DNA of 64,000 bases from Papio anubis. Lineage: Eukaryota > Chordata > Mammalia > Primates > Cercopithecidae. Positions 21,801-34,296 of this stretch are shown piece after piece (position 1 is the stretch's first letter; each line of letters starts with the position of its first letter). The notes beneath the pieces are model-generated. The model saw only the letters and a program-made list of their open reading frames with translations, was not told where the DNA came from and did not search any database. The stretch spans positions 62,001 to 126,000 of the forward strand of contig NW_022166925.1 of the NCBI RefSeq assembly GCF_008728515.1, written 5' to 3'. Both the position numbers and the translations under genes were made by a program.

Positions 21801-23389
21801 TGGAGAGAAGATTTCCAAGCAGCTGCTTTGTGACGTGTGCATTCCACTCATAGAGTTATATTTTTCTTCTCTTAGAGGATTTGGGAATCCCATTTGTAGA
21901 AAAGCTCCCAGGGGACATTCATGAATATATGGGTGGCTACAGTGAAAAAGGAAGTGTTCTCAGACAAAAACTCGAAAGAAGCTTTATGAGAAACTCCTCT
22001 GTGGTATATATGTCTATTCATCTCACATAGGATAAACTTTCTTTCTATTAAGCACTTTTAAAACTGCGTCATGGACAGATTCGCGAAGGAACATTTGGGA
22101 GCACTTTTGATCCTGTGGGGAAATAGGAGATATCTTCAGACAAATATTGAAGAGAAGCTTTCTGAGAAACTGCCTTGTGATGTGTGCATTCCACTCTGGG
22201 TGTTATACCTCTTTTCTCATAAGGCAGTGTTTGAACACTGTGCCTGTAAAATTGAAAAAATGATATTTTGCAGCCCATTGAACACTATGGCGAAAAGTGA
22301 AATGTCCTGAAATAAAACCAAGAAAGAAGAGTTCCAAGAATCTGCTCTCTGACGTGTGCATTCATTTCAGAGAGCTAAAGCTTACAATACGTTGCCCAGT
22401 TTGAAAACTCTGTCTTTGAGGAATCTCTGCAGAGGTATTAAGTGGTGCCTGGAGGCTTGTGCTGAGAAAGGAAACATCTTCCGATGAAAACTGGAGAGAA
22501 GTTTTCGGAGCAACTGCTTTGTGATGTGTGTATTCATCTCATAGAGTTAAATCATTCTTTGTATTGAGCAGTTTGAAATCACTGTCTCTGTGTAACCTGA
22601 GAAAAGTCAATTGATAACGCTTTTAGAATATGCTGTAAAATATATACCCTGTGATAGAAACCAGAAGGAAACTTTCTGTGACACTGCTCATAGTCACATG
22701 AAGTTCACTCACACAGTTAATCTTCTGTTTACATTGAACAGTATTCTAACACTGCTTTAGGTTAGTCAGCTAAGGGATACTTTGGAGCGCTCTGAGGCTT
22801 AAGATGAAAACGGAAATATCTTCAGATAGATATTGGAGAGAAGATTTCCTAGGAGCTGCTTTGTGATGTGGGCATTTCACTCTCAGAGTTATACATTTCT
22901 TCTGATAGAGGATTGGGGAATCTCGTTTGGAGAAAATTCTACCAGGGGACATTCGGGAGTATATAGATGGCTATGGTGAAAAAGTAAGTATCCTCAGAAA
23001 AAAACTGGAAAGAAGCTTTCTGTGAAATTGTTTTGTGATTGATACGTCTATTTGTCTCACATAGATAAAACTTTCTTTCTATTACGCAGTTTTGAAGCTG
23101 CGTTGTGGATGGATTCACCAAGGGACACTCAGTAGCACATTCACGCCTGTGGAGTAATAGGAAATATCTCCAGATAAACACGGGAGAGAAGCTTTCTGTG
23201 AAACTGCTTTGTGATGTGTGTGTTCCACTCAGGGAATTTTACCTCTTTTCTCATAAGGCAGTGTTTGAACACTGTTCCTGTAAAACTGAAAATATGATAT
23301 TTTGCAGTGCATTGAAGACTATCATGAAGAGTGAACTATCCTCAAGTAAAACCCAGGAAGATGCGTTCCAAGAAACTGCTCTCTGATAT

Positions 23390-24560
23390 GGGCATTCATT
23401 TCACAGAATTAAAGTGTACTGCACATTACCCAATTTGCAAACTCTGTCTTTGAGGAATATGCAAAGGGATATTAATTAGTGCCCCAGAGGCCTGTGGTGA
23501 GCAAGGAAATGTCATCCCATGATAACTGGAGGGAAGCTTTCTGAGCAACTGCTTTGTGATGTGTGTATTCATCTCATAGAGTTAAACCATTCTTTGGATT
23601 GAGCAGTTTGAAATAACTGTTTCTCTGGTATCTCAGGAAGGACATTTGGAATCGCTCTTTGGAATATGGAGAAAGAAATATCCCCAGATGAAAACCACAA
23701 GGAAGCTTTCTGTGAAATTGCTGTGTGTTGTGTGAATTCCTCCCACTCAGTTAAACTTCCCTTTTCATTGAAAAGTTTTCTAGCACTGTTTATCTTTTGC
23801 GTGCGAAGGGATATTTGGAAGCACTTTGAGTCTTACAGTGAGGAAGGCAATATCATCAGATAGAAACTGGGGAGAAGTTTCTGAGGAATTCTTTTTTGAC
23901 GTGTGCATTTCACTCACAGCATTAACCTTTCTTCTCTAGAGGATTGGGGAATGCCTTTTGGAGGATAAGCTACCAAGGGACTTTTGGGACTATAGGGATG
24001 GCTACAGTGAAAAAGGAAATATCCTCAGACAATAACTGGAAAGAAGATTTCTGTGAAACTGCTTTGTGATAGATACGTTTATTCATCTCACATAGATAAA
24101 ACTTTCTTTATATTATGCAGTTTGGAAACTCCGTCATGGACGGATCTGCGAAGGAGCGTTCGGGGGCATATTCAGGCCTACGATGAAAAAGGAGATATCT
24201 TCAGATGAAAAGTGGATAGAGGCTTTCTGAGACACTGCTTTGTGATGTGTGCTTTCCACTCAGGGAGTTATACCTCTTGTCTCATAACGCAGTGTTTGAA
24301 CTCTGTTCCTATAAAACCGAAAAAGTAATATTTCAGAGTGCATGGTGAAACGTGAAATATCCTGAAATAAATCCCAGAAAGAAGGGTTCCAGGAAACTGC
24401 TCTCCGAAGTGTGCATTCATTTCAGAGAGCTAAATCTTACTCTACATATCACAGTTTGAAAAGGGTGTCTTTGAAGATTCTGCGAAGGAATATTAAGTGG
24501 CAACTGGGTACTGTGATAAGTAAGGAAATGTCTTCCGTTGAAAACTGGAGAGATGCTTTC
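23390..24560 (+). repeat. Family-2-like island inside the family-1 array
   Basis: From the B monomer at about 23390 to the next B at about 24540 the variants switch to family 2. Examples are GAGCAAGGAAATGTC in B, GGAATATGGAGAAAGAAATAT in C, TGTTTATCTTTTGCG in D, CCAAGGGAC in E and CCTATAAAACCGAAAA in A. Neighbouring units on both sides are family 1. The switch covers about one unit, as expected from gene conversion or a single exchange between the two arrays. Confidence 0.7.
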
Positions 24561-25242
24561 TGAGCAAGTGCTTTGTGATGTGTGGATTCATCTCATAGAG
24601 TTAAATCATTCTTTGGATTGAGCAGTTTGAAATCACTCTTTCTGTGGAACCTGAGAAAGGACATTTGGGAACGCTCTTAAGAATGTGCTGAAAAAGAAAT
24701 ACCCTCCAAAAAGAACCAGAAGGAAGCTTTCTGTGAAAATGATCCATGTCATGTGAATGCCACTCACAGAGTTAAGCTTCCGTTTTCATTGAGCAGTATT
24801 CTAACACTGTTTTAGGTTAGTCAGCTAAGGGATACTCGGGAGCACTTTGAGGTTCATGGTGAAAACGGAAACATCTTCAGAGAGATCCTGGAGAGAAGTT
24901 TTCCGAGGAGTTGCTTTGTGACGTTTGCAATTCACTCAAAGAGTTATACATTTCTTCTCATAGAGGATTGGTGATCTCGTTTGGAGAAAATGCTACCAGG
25001 AGACATTCGGGAGTATATGAACAGCTATGGTGAAAAAGGAAATATCCTGAGACAAAAACTGGAAAAAGCTTTCTGTGAAACTCCTTTGTGATAGATATGT
25101 CTGTTAATCTCACATAGATAAAACTTTCTTTCTATTTCGCACTTTTGAAACTGCGTCATGGAAGGATTCATGAAGGGACATTCGGGAGCACTTTTGGGCC
25201 TTTAGGGAAATAGGAGATATCTTCAGATGAAAACTGGAGAGA

Positions 25243-25413
25243 AGCTTTCTGAGAAACTGCTTTGTGATGTGTGCATCCACTCAGGGAGCTTTACCGCTTT
25301 TTTCATAAGGCAGTGTTTGAACACTGTTCCTGTAAAACTGAAAAAGTGATATTTTGCAGCACATTGAAGACTATTGCAAAGAGTGACATATCTTGAAATA
25401 AAACCCTGAAAGA
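25243..25413 (+). repeat. Alphoid monomer A
   Basis: 171 bp. Diagnostic words are CACTCAGGGAG, ATAAGGCAGTGTTTGAACAC and CTGAAAAAGTGATATTTTGC. It contains the 16-bp dyad CAGTGTTTGAACACTG. Confidence 0.85.
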
Positions 25414-25585
25414 AGCATTCCAAGAAACTGCTCTCTGATGCGTGCATTCATTTCAGAGGGTTAAAGCTTACATTATGTTTCAAAGTTTGGAAACTTTGTC
25501 TTTGAGGAAACTTGGAAGGGATGTTAAGTGGTGCTCAGAAGCTTGTCGTGAGAAATGAAACGTCTTCTGATGAAATCTGTAGAGA
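25414..25585 (+). repeat. Alphoid monomer B
   Basis: 172 bp. Diagnostic words are ATTCATTTCAGAG, TTAAAGCTTACA (HindIII site) and GAGGCTTGTGGTGAGAAAGG in most units. The usual form has AGTTTGGAAACT, a 12-bp dyad. Confidence 0.82.
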
Positions 25586-25756
25586 ATCTTTCGGAGAAAC
25601 TACTTTGTGATGTTTGTATTCATCTCATAGTGTTAAATCATTCTTTGGATAGAGCATTTTGAAATCACTGTTTCTGTGGAAGGTGAGAAAGGACATTTGG
25701 GTACGCTCTTAGGAATATAAAGAAAAAGTAATACCATCTGATAGAAACCAGAAGGA
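25586..25756 (+). repeat. Alphoid monomer C
   Basis: 171 bp. Diagnostic words are ATTCATCTCATAG, TTAAATCATTCTTTGGAT and GGACATTTGGG. Both Alu insertions of the window landed in C monomers. Confidence 0.82.
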
Positions 25757-25928
25757 AAATTTCTGTGAAACTGCTCTAGGTCACGTGAATTTCACTCGCA
25801 CAGTTAAGTTTCTGTCTTCGTTGAGCAGTATTCTAACACTGTTTTAGGTTAGTCAGCTAAGGGATACTCATTTGCAGTTTGGGACTTATGGTTAAGAAGG
25901 AAATATCTTCAGATAGATACTGGAGATA
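25757..25928 (+). repeat. Alphoid monomer D
   Basis: 172 bp. Diagnostic words are GGTCACGTGAA (a palindromic E-box core), CACAGTTAAGCTTCTG in most units, and TTTTAGGTTAGTCAGCTAAG. Confidence 0.82.
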
Positions 25929-26100
25929 AGATTTCCAAGGAACTGCTTTGTGACGTGTGCATTCCACTCACAGAGTTATTCCTTTCTTCTCATAGAGGAT
26001 TGAGGAATCCCGTTTGGAGAAAATTCTACCAGGGAGCATTCGGGAGTATATGGATGGCTATGGTGAAAAAGGAAATATCCTCAGACAAAACCTGGAAAGA
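25929..26100 (+). repeat. Alphoid monomer E
   Basis: 172 bp. It has a highly diverged middle third (GGATTGGGGAATCCCGTTTG and AAGCTACCAGGGGACATTCG in typical units) and ends in the pJalpha-like box at 26058-26074. Confidence 0.82.
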
Positions 26101-26275
26101 AGCTTACTGTGAAACTGCTTTGTGGTAGATATGTCTATTTGTCTCACGTAGATAAACTCTCTTTCTATTACCCAGTCTTGAAACTGTGTCAAGGACGGAT
26201 TAGCGAAGGGACATTCGGGAGCCCATTGAGGACTGTGGGGAAATAGGAAATATCTCCAGATAAAAACTGGAGAGA
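26101..26275 (+). repeat. Alphoid monomer F
   Basis: 175 bp. Diagnostic words are GATAGATATGTCTATTCATC, TTACGCAGTTTTGAAACTGC and GGACGGATT in typical units, with variants here. The typical form carries a 20-bp dyad. Confidence 0.82.
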
Positions 26276-29200
26276 AGCTTTCTGAGAAACTGTTTTGTGA
26301 TGTGTTCATTCCACTCAGGGTGTTATACCTATTTTCTCATAAGGCAGTGTTTGAACACTGACCCTGTAAAGCTGAAAAAGTGATATTTTGCAGTGCATTT
26401 AAGACTATGGCAAAAAGTGAAATATCCTGAAATAAAACTCAGAAAGAAGCATTCAAAGAAACTGCTCTCTGATGTGTGCATTTATTTCAGAGAGTTAAAA
26501 CTTACAGTGCACTGTCCAGTTGGGAAACTTTGTCTTTGAGGAATCTGGGAAAGGATATTAAGTGGCATCCGGAGGCTTGTGGTGAGAAACGAAACATCTT
26601 CTGATGAAAAATGGAGAGAAGATTACAGATCAACTGCTTTGTGATGTGAGTATTCATCTCATAGAGTTAAATCATTCTTTGGATTGAGCAGTTTGAAATC
26701 ACTGTTTCTGTGCATCCTCATAAGGGTCATTTGGGAACACTCTTAAGAATACGCTAAAAAAGTAATACCCTCCGATAAAAACCAGAAGAAAAATTTCCAT
26801 GAAACTGCTCTAGGTCACATGAAGTCCACTCGCACAGATAAGCTTCTGTTTTCATTGAGCACTGTTTTAGGTTAGTCAGGTAAGGGACACTCAGGAGCAC
26901 TTTGAGGCTTAAGGTGAAAACGGAAATATCTTCAGTTGTATATTGGAGAGAAGACTTCCGTGGAGCTGTGTTGTGATGTGTGCATTCCACTCACAGGTTT
27001 ATACTTTTCTTCTCATAGATGATTGGGGAATCCCATCTGGAGAAAAAGCTACCAGTGGACTTTTGAGAGCATACACATGGCTATGGTGAAAAAGAAATAT
27101 CCTGAAACAAAATTTTAAAGAAGCTTTCTGTGAAACTGCTTTGTGATGGATATGTCTATTCATGTCACATAGATATAACTTTGTTTCTATTACGCAGTTT
27201 TGAACTGTGTCATGGACGGATTCATGAAGGCACATTGGGGAGCACATTCAGGCCTGTGGGGAAATAGGAGATATCTTCAGATAAAAACTGGAGAGGAGCA
27301 TTCTGGCAAAATGTTTTGTGATGTGTGCATTCCACTGAGGGAGTTGTATAACTCTTTTCTCACAAGGCAGTGTTTGAACACTGTTCCTGTAAAACTGAAA
27401 AAGTGATATTTTGCAGCTCATTGAACTCTATGGTGAAAAATGAAATACCCTGAAATGTAACCCAGAAAGAAGAGTTCCAAGAAACTGCTCTCTAAAGTGT
27501 TCATTCATTTCGGAGAGTTAAAGTTTAAACTACATTGCCCAGTTTGGAAACTCTGTCTTTTAGGAATCTGTGAATGGATATTAAGATTTCCACGGAAGAT
27601 TGTTGTGAGAAAGGAAACGTCTTCCAATGAAAACTGGAGAGAAGCCTACGGAGCCACTACTTTGTGATGTGTGTATTCATCTTATAGAGTCAAATCATTC
27701 TTTGGATTGAGTAGTTTGAAATCACTCTTTCTGTGGAACCTGAGAAAGGTTACTTAGAAATGCTCTAAAGAATATGCTGAAAAAGGAATACCCTCCAATA
27801 ACAAACAGAAGGAAACGTTCTGTGAAACTGCTCTAGGTCACATTAACCTTCTGTTTTCATTGAGCAGAATTCTAGCAATGTTTTAGGTTACTCAGCTAAG
27901 GGATACTCGGGAGCGCTTTGAGGCTTCCGTGAGAATGGAAATATCTTCAGATTTATACTGGAGAGAAGATTTCTGAGGAGCTGCTTTGTGACGTGTGCAT
28001 TCTACTCACAGAGTTATACTTTTCTTCTCATAGAGGATTGGGGAATCCCTTTTTTAGAAAAAGCTACCAGGGGACATTCGGGAGTGTATGGATGGCTATG
28101 ATGAAAAAGAAAATATCCTCAGACAAAAACTAGAAAGAAGTTTTCTGTGAAACTGGTTTGTGACAGATATGTCTATTCATCTCACATAGATAAAACCTTC
28201 TTTCTATTATGAAGTTTTGAAACTGCATCATTGATAGATTCGTGAAGGGACATTTGGGAGCACATAGAGGCCTGTGGGGAAATAGGAAATATCTTCAGAA
28301 AAAAACTGGAGAGAAGCTTTCTGAGAAACTGCTTTGTGATGTGTGCATTCCACTCAGGTACTTATACCTCATTTCTCATAAGGTAGTGTTTGAACACTGT
28401 TCCTGTAAGACTGAAAAAGTGCTATTTTCCAGCACATTGAAGACTACAGCGAAATGGTAAATATCCTGAAATTAAACCCAGAAAGAAGCATTCCAAGAAA
28501 CTGCCTTCTGACATGTGCATTCATTTCAGAGAGTTAAAGCTTACACTACTATGACCAGTTTGGAAACTCTGTCTTTGAGGAATCTGTGAAGGGATATTAA
28601 GTGGCACGGCTTGTGGTGAGAAAGGAAAGTCTTCTGATGAAAATTGGAGAGAAGATTTCGGAACAACTGCTTCGTGAAGTGTGTATTCATCTCATAGATT
28701 TAAATCATTCTTAGGATTGGGCAGTTTGAAATCAGTGTTTCTGCGGAACCTGATAGAGGTCATTTCGGAACGCTCTTAAGAATATGCTGAAAAAGCAATA
28801 CCCTCCGATAAAAACCGGAAGGAATCTTCCTGTGAAACTGCTCTAGGTCACGTGAATTCCACTCACACAGTTAAGCTTCCATTGTCATTGGGCAGTATTC
28901 TAACACTGTTTTTGGTTAGTCAGCTATGTAATACTCGGGACCGCTTTGAAGCTTATGGTGAAAACGGAAATATCTTCAGATACACACTGGAGACAAGATC
29001 TCCGAGGAGCTGCTTTGTGACATGTGCATTACACTTACAGAGTTCTACTTTTCTTCACAGAGAGGATGGTGGAATCCCGATTGAAGAAAAAGCTACCTGG
29101 GGGCATTCGGAAGTATATGGACGGCTATGGTGAAAAAGGAAGTATCTTCAGACCAACTGGAAAGAAGGTTTCTGTGAAACTGCTTTGAGATAGATATGTC

Positions 29201-32200
29201 TATTCATTTCACATAGATAAAACTTTCTTTCTATTACACAGTTTTGAAACTGCGTCATGGATGGATTCGTGAAGGGACATTCTGGAGCACATTCAGGACT
29301 GTGGGGAAATAGATATTTTCAGATAAAAACTGTAGAGAAGCTTTCTGAGAAACTGCTTTGTGATGTGTGCATTCCACTCAGGGAGTTATACCACTTTTCT
29401 CATAAGGCAGGGTTTCAACACTTTTCCTGTAAATCTGAAAAAGTGGTATTTTGCAGTGCTTGGAAAAGTGTGGGGAAAACTGAAATATCCTGAAATAAAA
29501 CCCAGAAGGAACCGTTCCAGGAAACTGCTCTCTGACGTGTGCATTCATTTCAGAGAGGTAAAAGTTACACTACGTTGCCCAATTTCGAAACTCTGTCTCT
29601 GACGAATCTGGGAAGGGATATAAAGTAGCACACGGAGGTTTGTGGTAAGAAAGGAAACATCTTCTGATGAAAACTGGAGAGAAGCTTTCGGAGCAACTAC
29701 TTTGTGATGTGTGAATTCATCTTATGAAGTTAAATCATTCTTTGGTTTGAGCAGTTTGAAATCACTGTTTCTGTGGAACCAGAGAAAGGACATTTGGGAA
29801 CGCTTCTAAGAACATGCTGATAAAGAAATACCCTAGGATAAAAACCAGAAGGAAACTTTCTATGAAACTGCTCTAGGTCACCTGAAGTCCACTCACACAG
29901 TTAAGCTTCTGTTTTCATTGAGCAGTATTCTAACACTCTTTTGGTTTTGTCAGCTAAGGGATATGCGGGAGCGTGTTGAGGCTCATGGTGAAAAAGGAAA
30001 TATCTTCAGATAGATACTGGAGAGAAGATTTCGGAGGAGCTGCTTTGTGAGGAATGCATTCCACTCACAGATTTGTACTTTTCTTCTCACAGGTGATTTT
30101 GGAATCCCCTTTATAGAAAATGCTACCTTTGGACATTCGTGAGTATATGGATGGCTATGGTGAAAAAGGAAATATCTTCAGACAAAAACTGAAAAAAGCT
30201 TTCTGTGAAACTGCTTTGTGATAGATATGTCTATTCCTTTCACATAGATAAAACTTTCTTTCTATTACGCAGTTTTGAAACTGCATCATGGATGGATTCG
30301 TGAAAGGACATTCGGGAGCATATTCAGGACAGTGGGGGAAAAAGGAGATATTTTCAGATAAAAGCTGCAGAGAAGCTTTCTGAGATACTGCTTTGTGGTG
30401 AGTGCATTCCACTCTGGGAGTTATACCTCTTTTCTTATAAGGCACTGTTTGAAACCTGTTCCTGTAAAACTGAAAAAGTGATATTTGGCAGCACATTGAG
30501 GACTAGGGAGAAAAGTGAAATATCCTGAAATAAAACACAGGAAGAAACATTCCACGAAAATGTTCTCTGACGTGTGCATTCATTTCAGACAATTAAAGTT
30601 TACACTACACTGCCCAGTTTGGAAACTCTGTCTTTAAGGAATCTGTGAAGGGACATTAAGGGCGCCCAGAGGCTTGCGATGAGAAAGGAAACGTCTTCCG
30701 ATGAAAACTGGAGAGAAGATTTCAGAGCAATTGTTTTGTGATGTGTGTATTCATCTCATAGAGTTTAATCATTCTTTGGACTGAGGAATTTGTAATCACT
30801 GTTTCTGTGGAATGTGAGAAAGGATATTTGGGAACGTTTGGAAAAAGATGCTGAAAAAGAAATACCCTCTGATAAAAACTAGAAGAAATCGTTCTGTGAA
30901 ACTGTTATAGATCACATGAAGTCCACTCACACAGTTAAGCTACTGTTTTCATTGAGCGGTATTCAAACACTGTTTTAGGTTAGTCAGCTACGGGATACTC
31001 GGGAGTGCTTTGATTCTTACGGTGAAAACGGAAATATCTTCAGATACATACTGGAGAGAAGATTTCCGAGGACATGCTTTGTGACGTATGCATCCCTCTC
31101 ACAGAGTTATACTTTCCTTCTCATAGACGATTGGAGAATCCCGTTTGGAGAAAAAACTACCAGGGGATATTGGGAGTAAATGGATGACTAGGGTGAAAAA
31201 GGAAATATCCTTAGACAAAAACTGGAAAGAAGCTTTCTGTGAAACTGCTTTGTGATAGATATGTCTATTCGTATCACATAGATGAAACCTTCTTTCTATT
31301 ATGCAGTTTTGAAACTGTGTCATGGTCAGATTCGTGAAGGGATATTCAGGAGCACATTCAGGCCTGTGGGGAAGTAGGAAATATCTTCAGATAAAAACAG
31401 GAGAGTAGCTTTCTGAGACACAGCTTTGTGATGTGTGCATTCCACTCAGGGAGTTATACCTATTTTCTCATAAGGCAGTCTTTGAGCCCTGTTGTGTAAA
31501 AATGAAAAAGTGATATTTTGCAGTGCATTGAAGACTATGACGAAAAGTGAAATATCCGGAAATAAAACCCAGACAGAAGCGTTCCAAGAAATTGCTCTCT
31601 GACGTGTGCATTCATTTCATAGAGTTAAAGATTACACTACATTTCCTAGTTTGGAAACTCTGTCTCTTAGGAATCTGTGAAGGGATATTACGTGGTGCAC
31701 GGAGGTTTGTGGTGAGAAAGGAAACGTCTTCCTATGAAAACTGAGAGAAGCTTTCGGAAAAACTGCTTTGTGATGTGTGTATTCATTTCATAGGGTTAAA
31801 TCATTCTTTCGTTTGAGCAGTTTAAAATCACTGTTTTTGTGGAACCTGAGAAAGCACATTTGGGAATGATCTTAAGAATATGCTGAAAAAGAAATAGCCT
31901 CTGATAAAACCTTGAAAGAAACTTTCTTTGAAACTGCTCTACATCACTTGAAGTCCACTAACACAGTTAAGCTTCTGTTTTCACTGAGCAGTATTCTAAC
32001 ACTGTTTTAGGTTAGTCAGCTAAGGGAAATACGTGAGCACTTTGAGACTTAAGGTAAAAATGGAAATATCTTCAGATAGAATCTGGAGGGAAGATCTCTG
32101 AGTAGCTGCTTTGTGACGGGTGCATTCCACTCACAGAGTTATACTTTTCTTCTCATAGAGTATTGGGGAATCTTGCTTGCAGAAAAAGCTACCAGGGGAC

Positions 32201-34279
32201 ACTCGAGAGTATATGGACAGCTACAGTGAAAAAGGAAATATCCACAGACAAAAACTGGAAAGAAGCTTTCTGTGAAACTGCTTTTTGAGAGATATGTCTT
32301 TTCATCTCACATAGATAAAACTTTCTTTTATGCAGTTTTGAAACTTCCTCATGGACGGATTCATGAAGGGACACTCGGGAGCACATTCAGGCCTGTGGGG
32401 AAATAGGAAATATCTTCAGGTAAAAGCTAGATAGAAGCTTTCTGAGAAACTGCTTTGTGATGTGTGCATTCCACTCAGGGACTTATACCTCTTTTCTCAA
32501 AAGGCAGTGTTTGAACACAGTTCCTGTAAAACTTAAAAAGTGTTGTTTTGCAGCGAATTGCAGACTGTGCGGAATGTGAAATATCCTAAATTGAAACCCA
32601 AAAAGAGGCATTGCAAGAAACTGCTCTCTGACATGAGCATTCATTTCAGAGTATTAAAGCTTATACTATGTTGCCCAGTTTGGAAACTCTGTCTTTGAGG
32701 AATCTGTGAAGTTCTATTAAGTGTCACCCAGGGGCTTGTAGTGAGAAAGGAAACATCTTCCGATGAAAACTGTAGAGAAGCTCTCAGAGAAACTGCTTAA
32801 TGATGTGTGTATTAATCTCATAGAGTTAAATCATTCTTTGGATTGAGCAGTTTGAAATCACTGTTTCTGTGGAACCTAAGAAAGGTCATTTGATAACGCT
32901 CTCATGAATATGCTGAAAAAGAAATACCCTCTGATAAAAACCAGAAGGAAACATTCTGTGAAAGTGCTCTAGGTCACATGAATTCCACTCGAACAGATAA
33001 GCTTCTGTTTTCATTGAGCAGTATTCTCACACTGTTTTAGGTTAGTCAGCTAAGGCATACTTGGGAGTGCTTTGAGGCTTACGGTGAAACAGAGATGTCT
33101 TCAGGTAGATACTGAAGATTTCCGAGGAGCTGCTTTGTGATGTGTGCATTTCACTCAAAGAGTTATACTTTTCTTCTCATAGGGGATTAGGGAATCCCAC
33201 TTGGAGAAAAAGCTACCAGGGTACCTTGGGGAGTATATGGACGGCTATGGTGAAAAAGGAAATATCCTCAGGCAAAAACAGGAAAGAAACTTTCTGTGAA
33301 ACTGCTTTGTGATAGATATATCTATTCATCTCACATAAATAAAACTTTCTTTCAATTATGCAGTTTTGATACTGCATCATGGATGGATTCGCATAGGGAC
33401 ATTCAAGAGCAAATTAGGGCGTGCGAGGTAATAGGACTTATCTTCAGATAAAAACTGGAAAGAAGATTTCTGAGAAACTGCTTTGTGATGTGTGCATTCC
33501 ACTCAGGGAGTTATACCTCTTTTCGCATAAGGCAGTATTTGAACACTGTTCCAGTAAAACAGAAAAGGTCATATTTTGCAGCAAATTGAAGACTATGGCA
33601 AAAAGGGAAATATCCTGAAATAAAACCCGGAAGGAAGCATTCCAGGAAACGGATTTCTGACGTCTGCATTCATTTCAGAGAGTTAAAGCTTGCACTACGT
33701 TGCCCAACTTGGAAACTCTGTCTCTGAGGAATCTGGGAAGGGATATAAAGTAGCTCATGAAGGTTTGTGGTGAGAAAGGAAACGTCTTCGGATGAAAACT
33801 GGAGAGAAGCTTTTGGAGCAACTTCTTGGTGATGTGTGTATTCATCCCATAAACTTAAATCATTCTTTGGATTGAGCAGTTTGAAATCACCCTTTCTGTG
33901 GAACCTGAGAAAGGACATTTGGGAATGCTCTTAAGAATATGCTGAAAAAGAAATACACTCCGATAAAAGCCAGCAGAAGGAAACTTGGAAACTTTCTGTG
34001 AAGCTGCCCTAGGTTACGTGAATTCCACACGCACAGTTAAGCTTCAGTTTTCATTTAGCAGTATTCTAACACTGTTTTAGGTGAGTCAGCCAAGGGATAC
34101 TCGGGAGTGCTTTGATTCTTCCGGTGAAAACGGAAATATCTTCTGGTAGATACTGGAGAGAAGATTTGTGAACAGCTGCTTTGAGACTGTGCAATCCACT
34201 CACAGTTATACTTTTCTTCTCATAGAGGATTGGGGAATCCCGTTTGGAGAAAAAGCTACCAGGGGACATTCGCGAGTAT

Positions 34280-34296
34280 TGGACGACTATGTGTCA
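34280..34296 (+). other. E/F deletion junction
   Basis: E breaks at GGACGACTATG and resumes inside F at TGTCATGAACGAATTTGCG. The tail of E and the first half of F are lost. It lies just before the family-1 to family-2 transition. Confidence 0.7.

Larger units (their letters stand above)
25243..26275 (+). repeat. Representative complete family-1 unit (A-F, 1,033 bp)
   Basis: One complete unit delimited at the AGCTTTCTGAG-equivalent start of each monomer: A 171, B 172, C 171, D 172, E 172 and F 175 bp. All six keep the alphoid frame; none has a recognisable CENP-B box. Confidence 0.88.
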
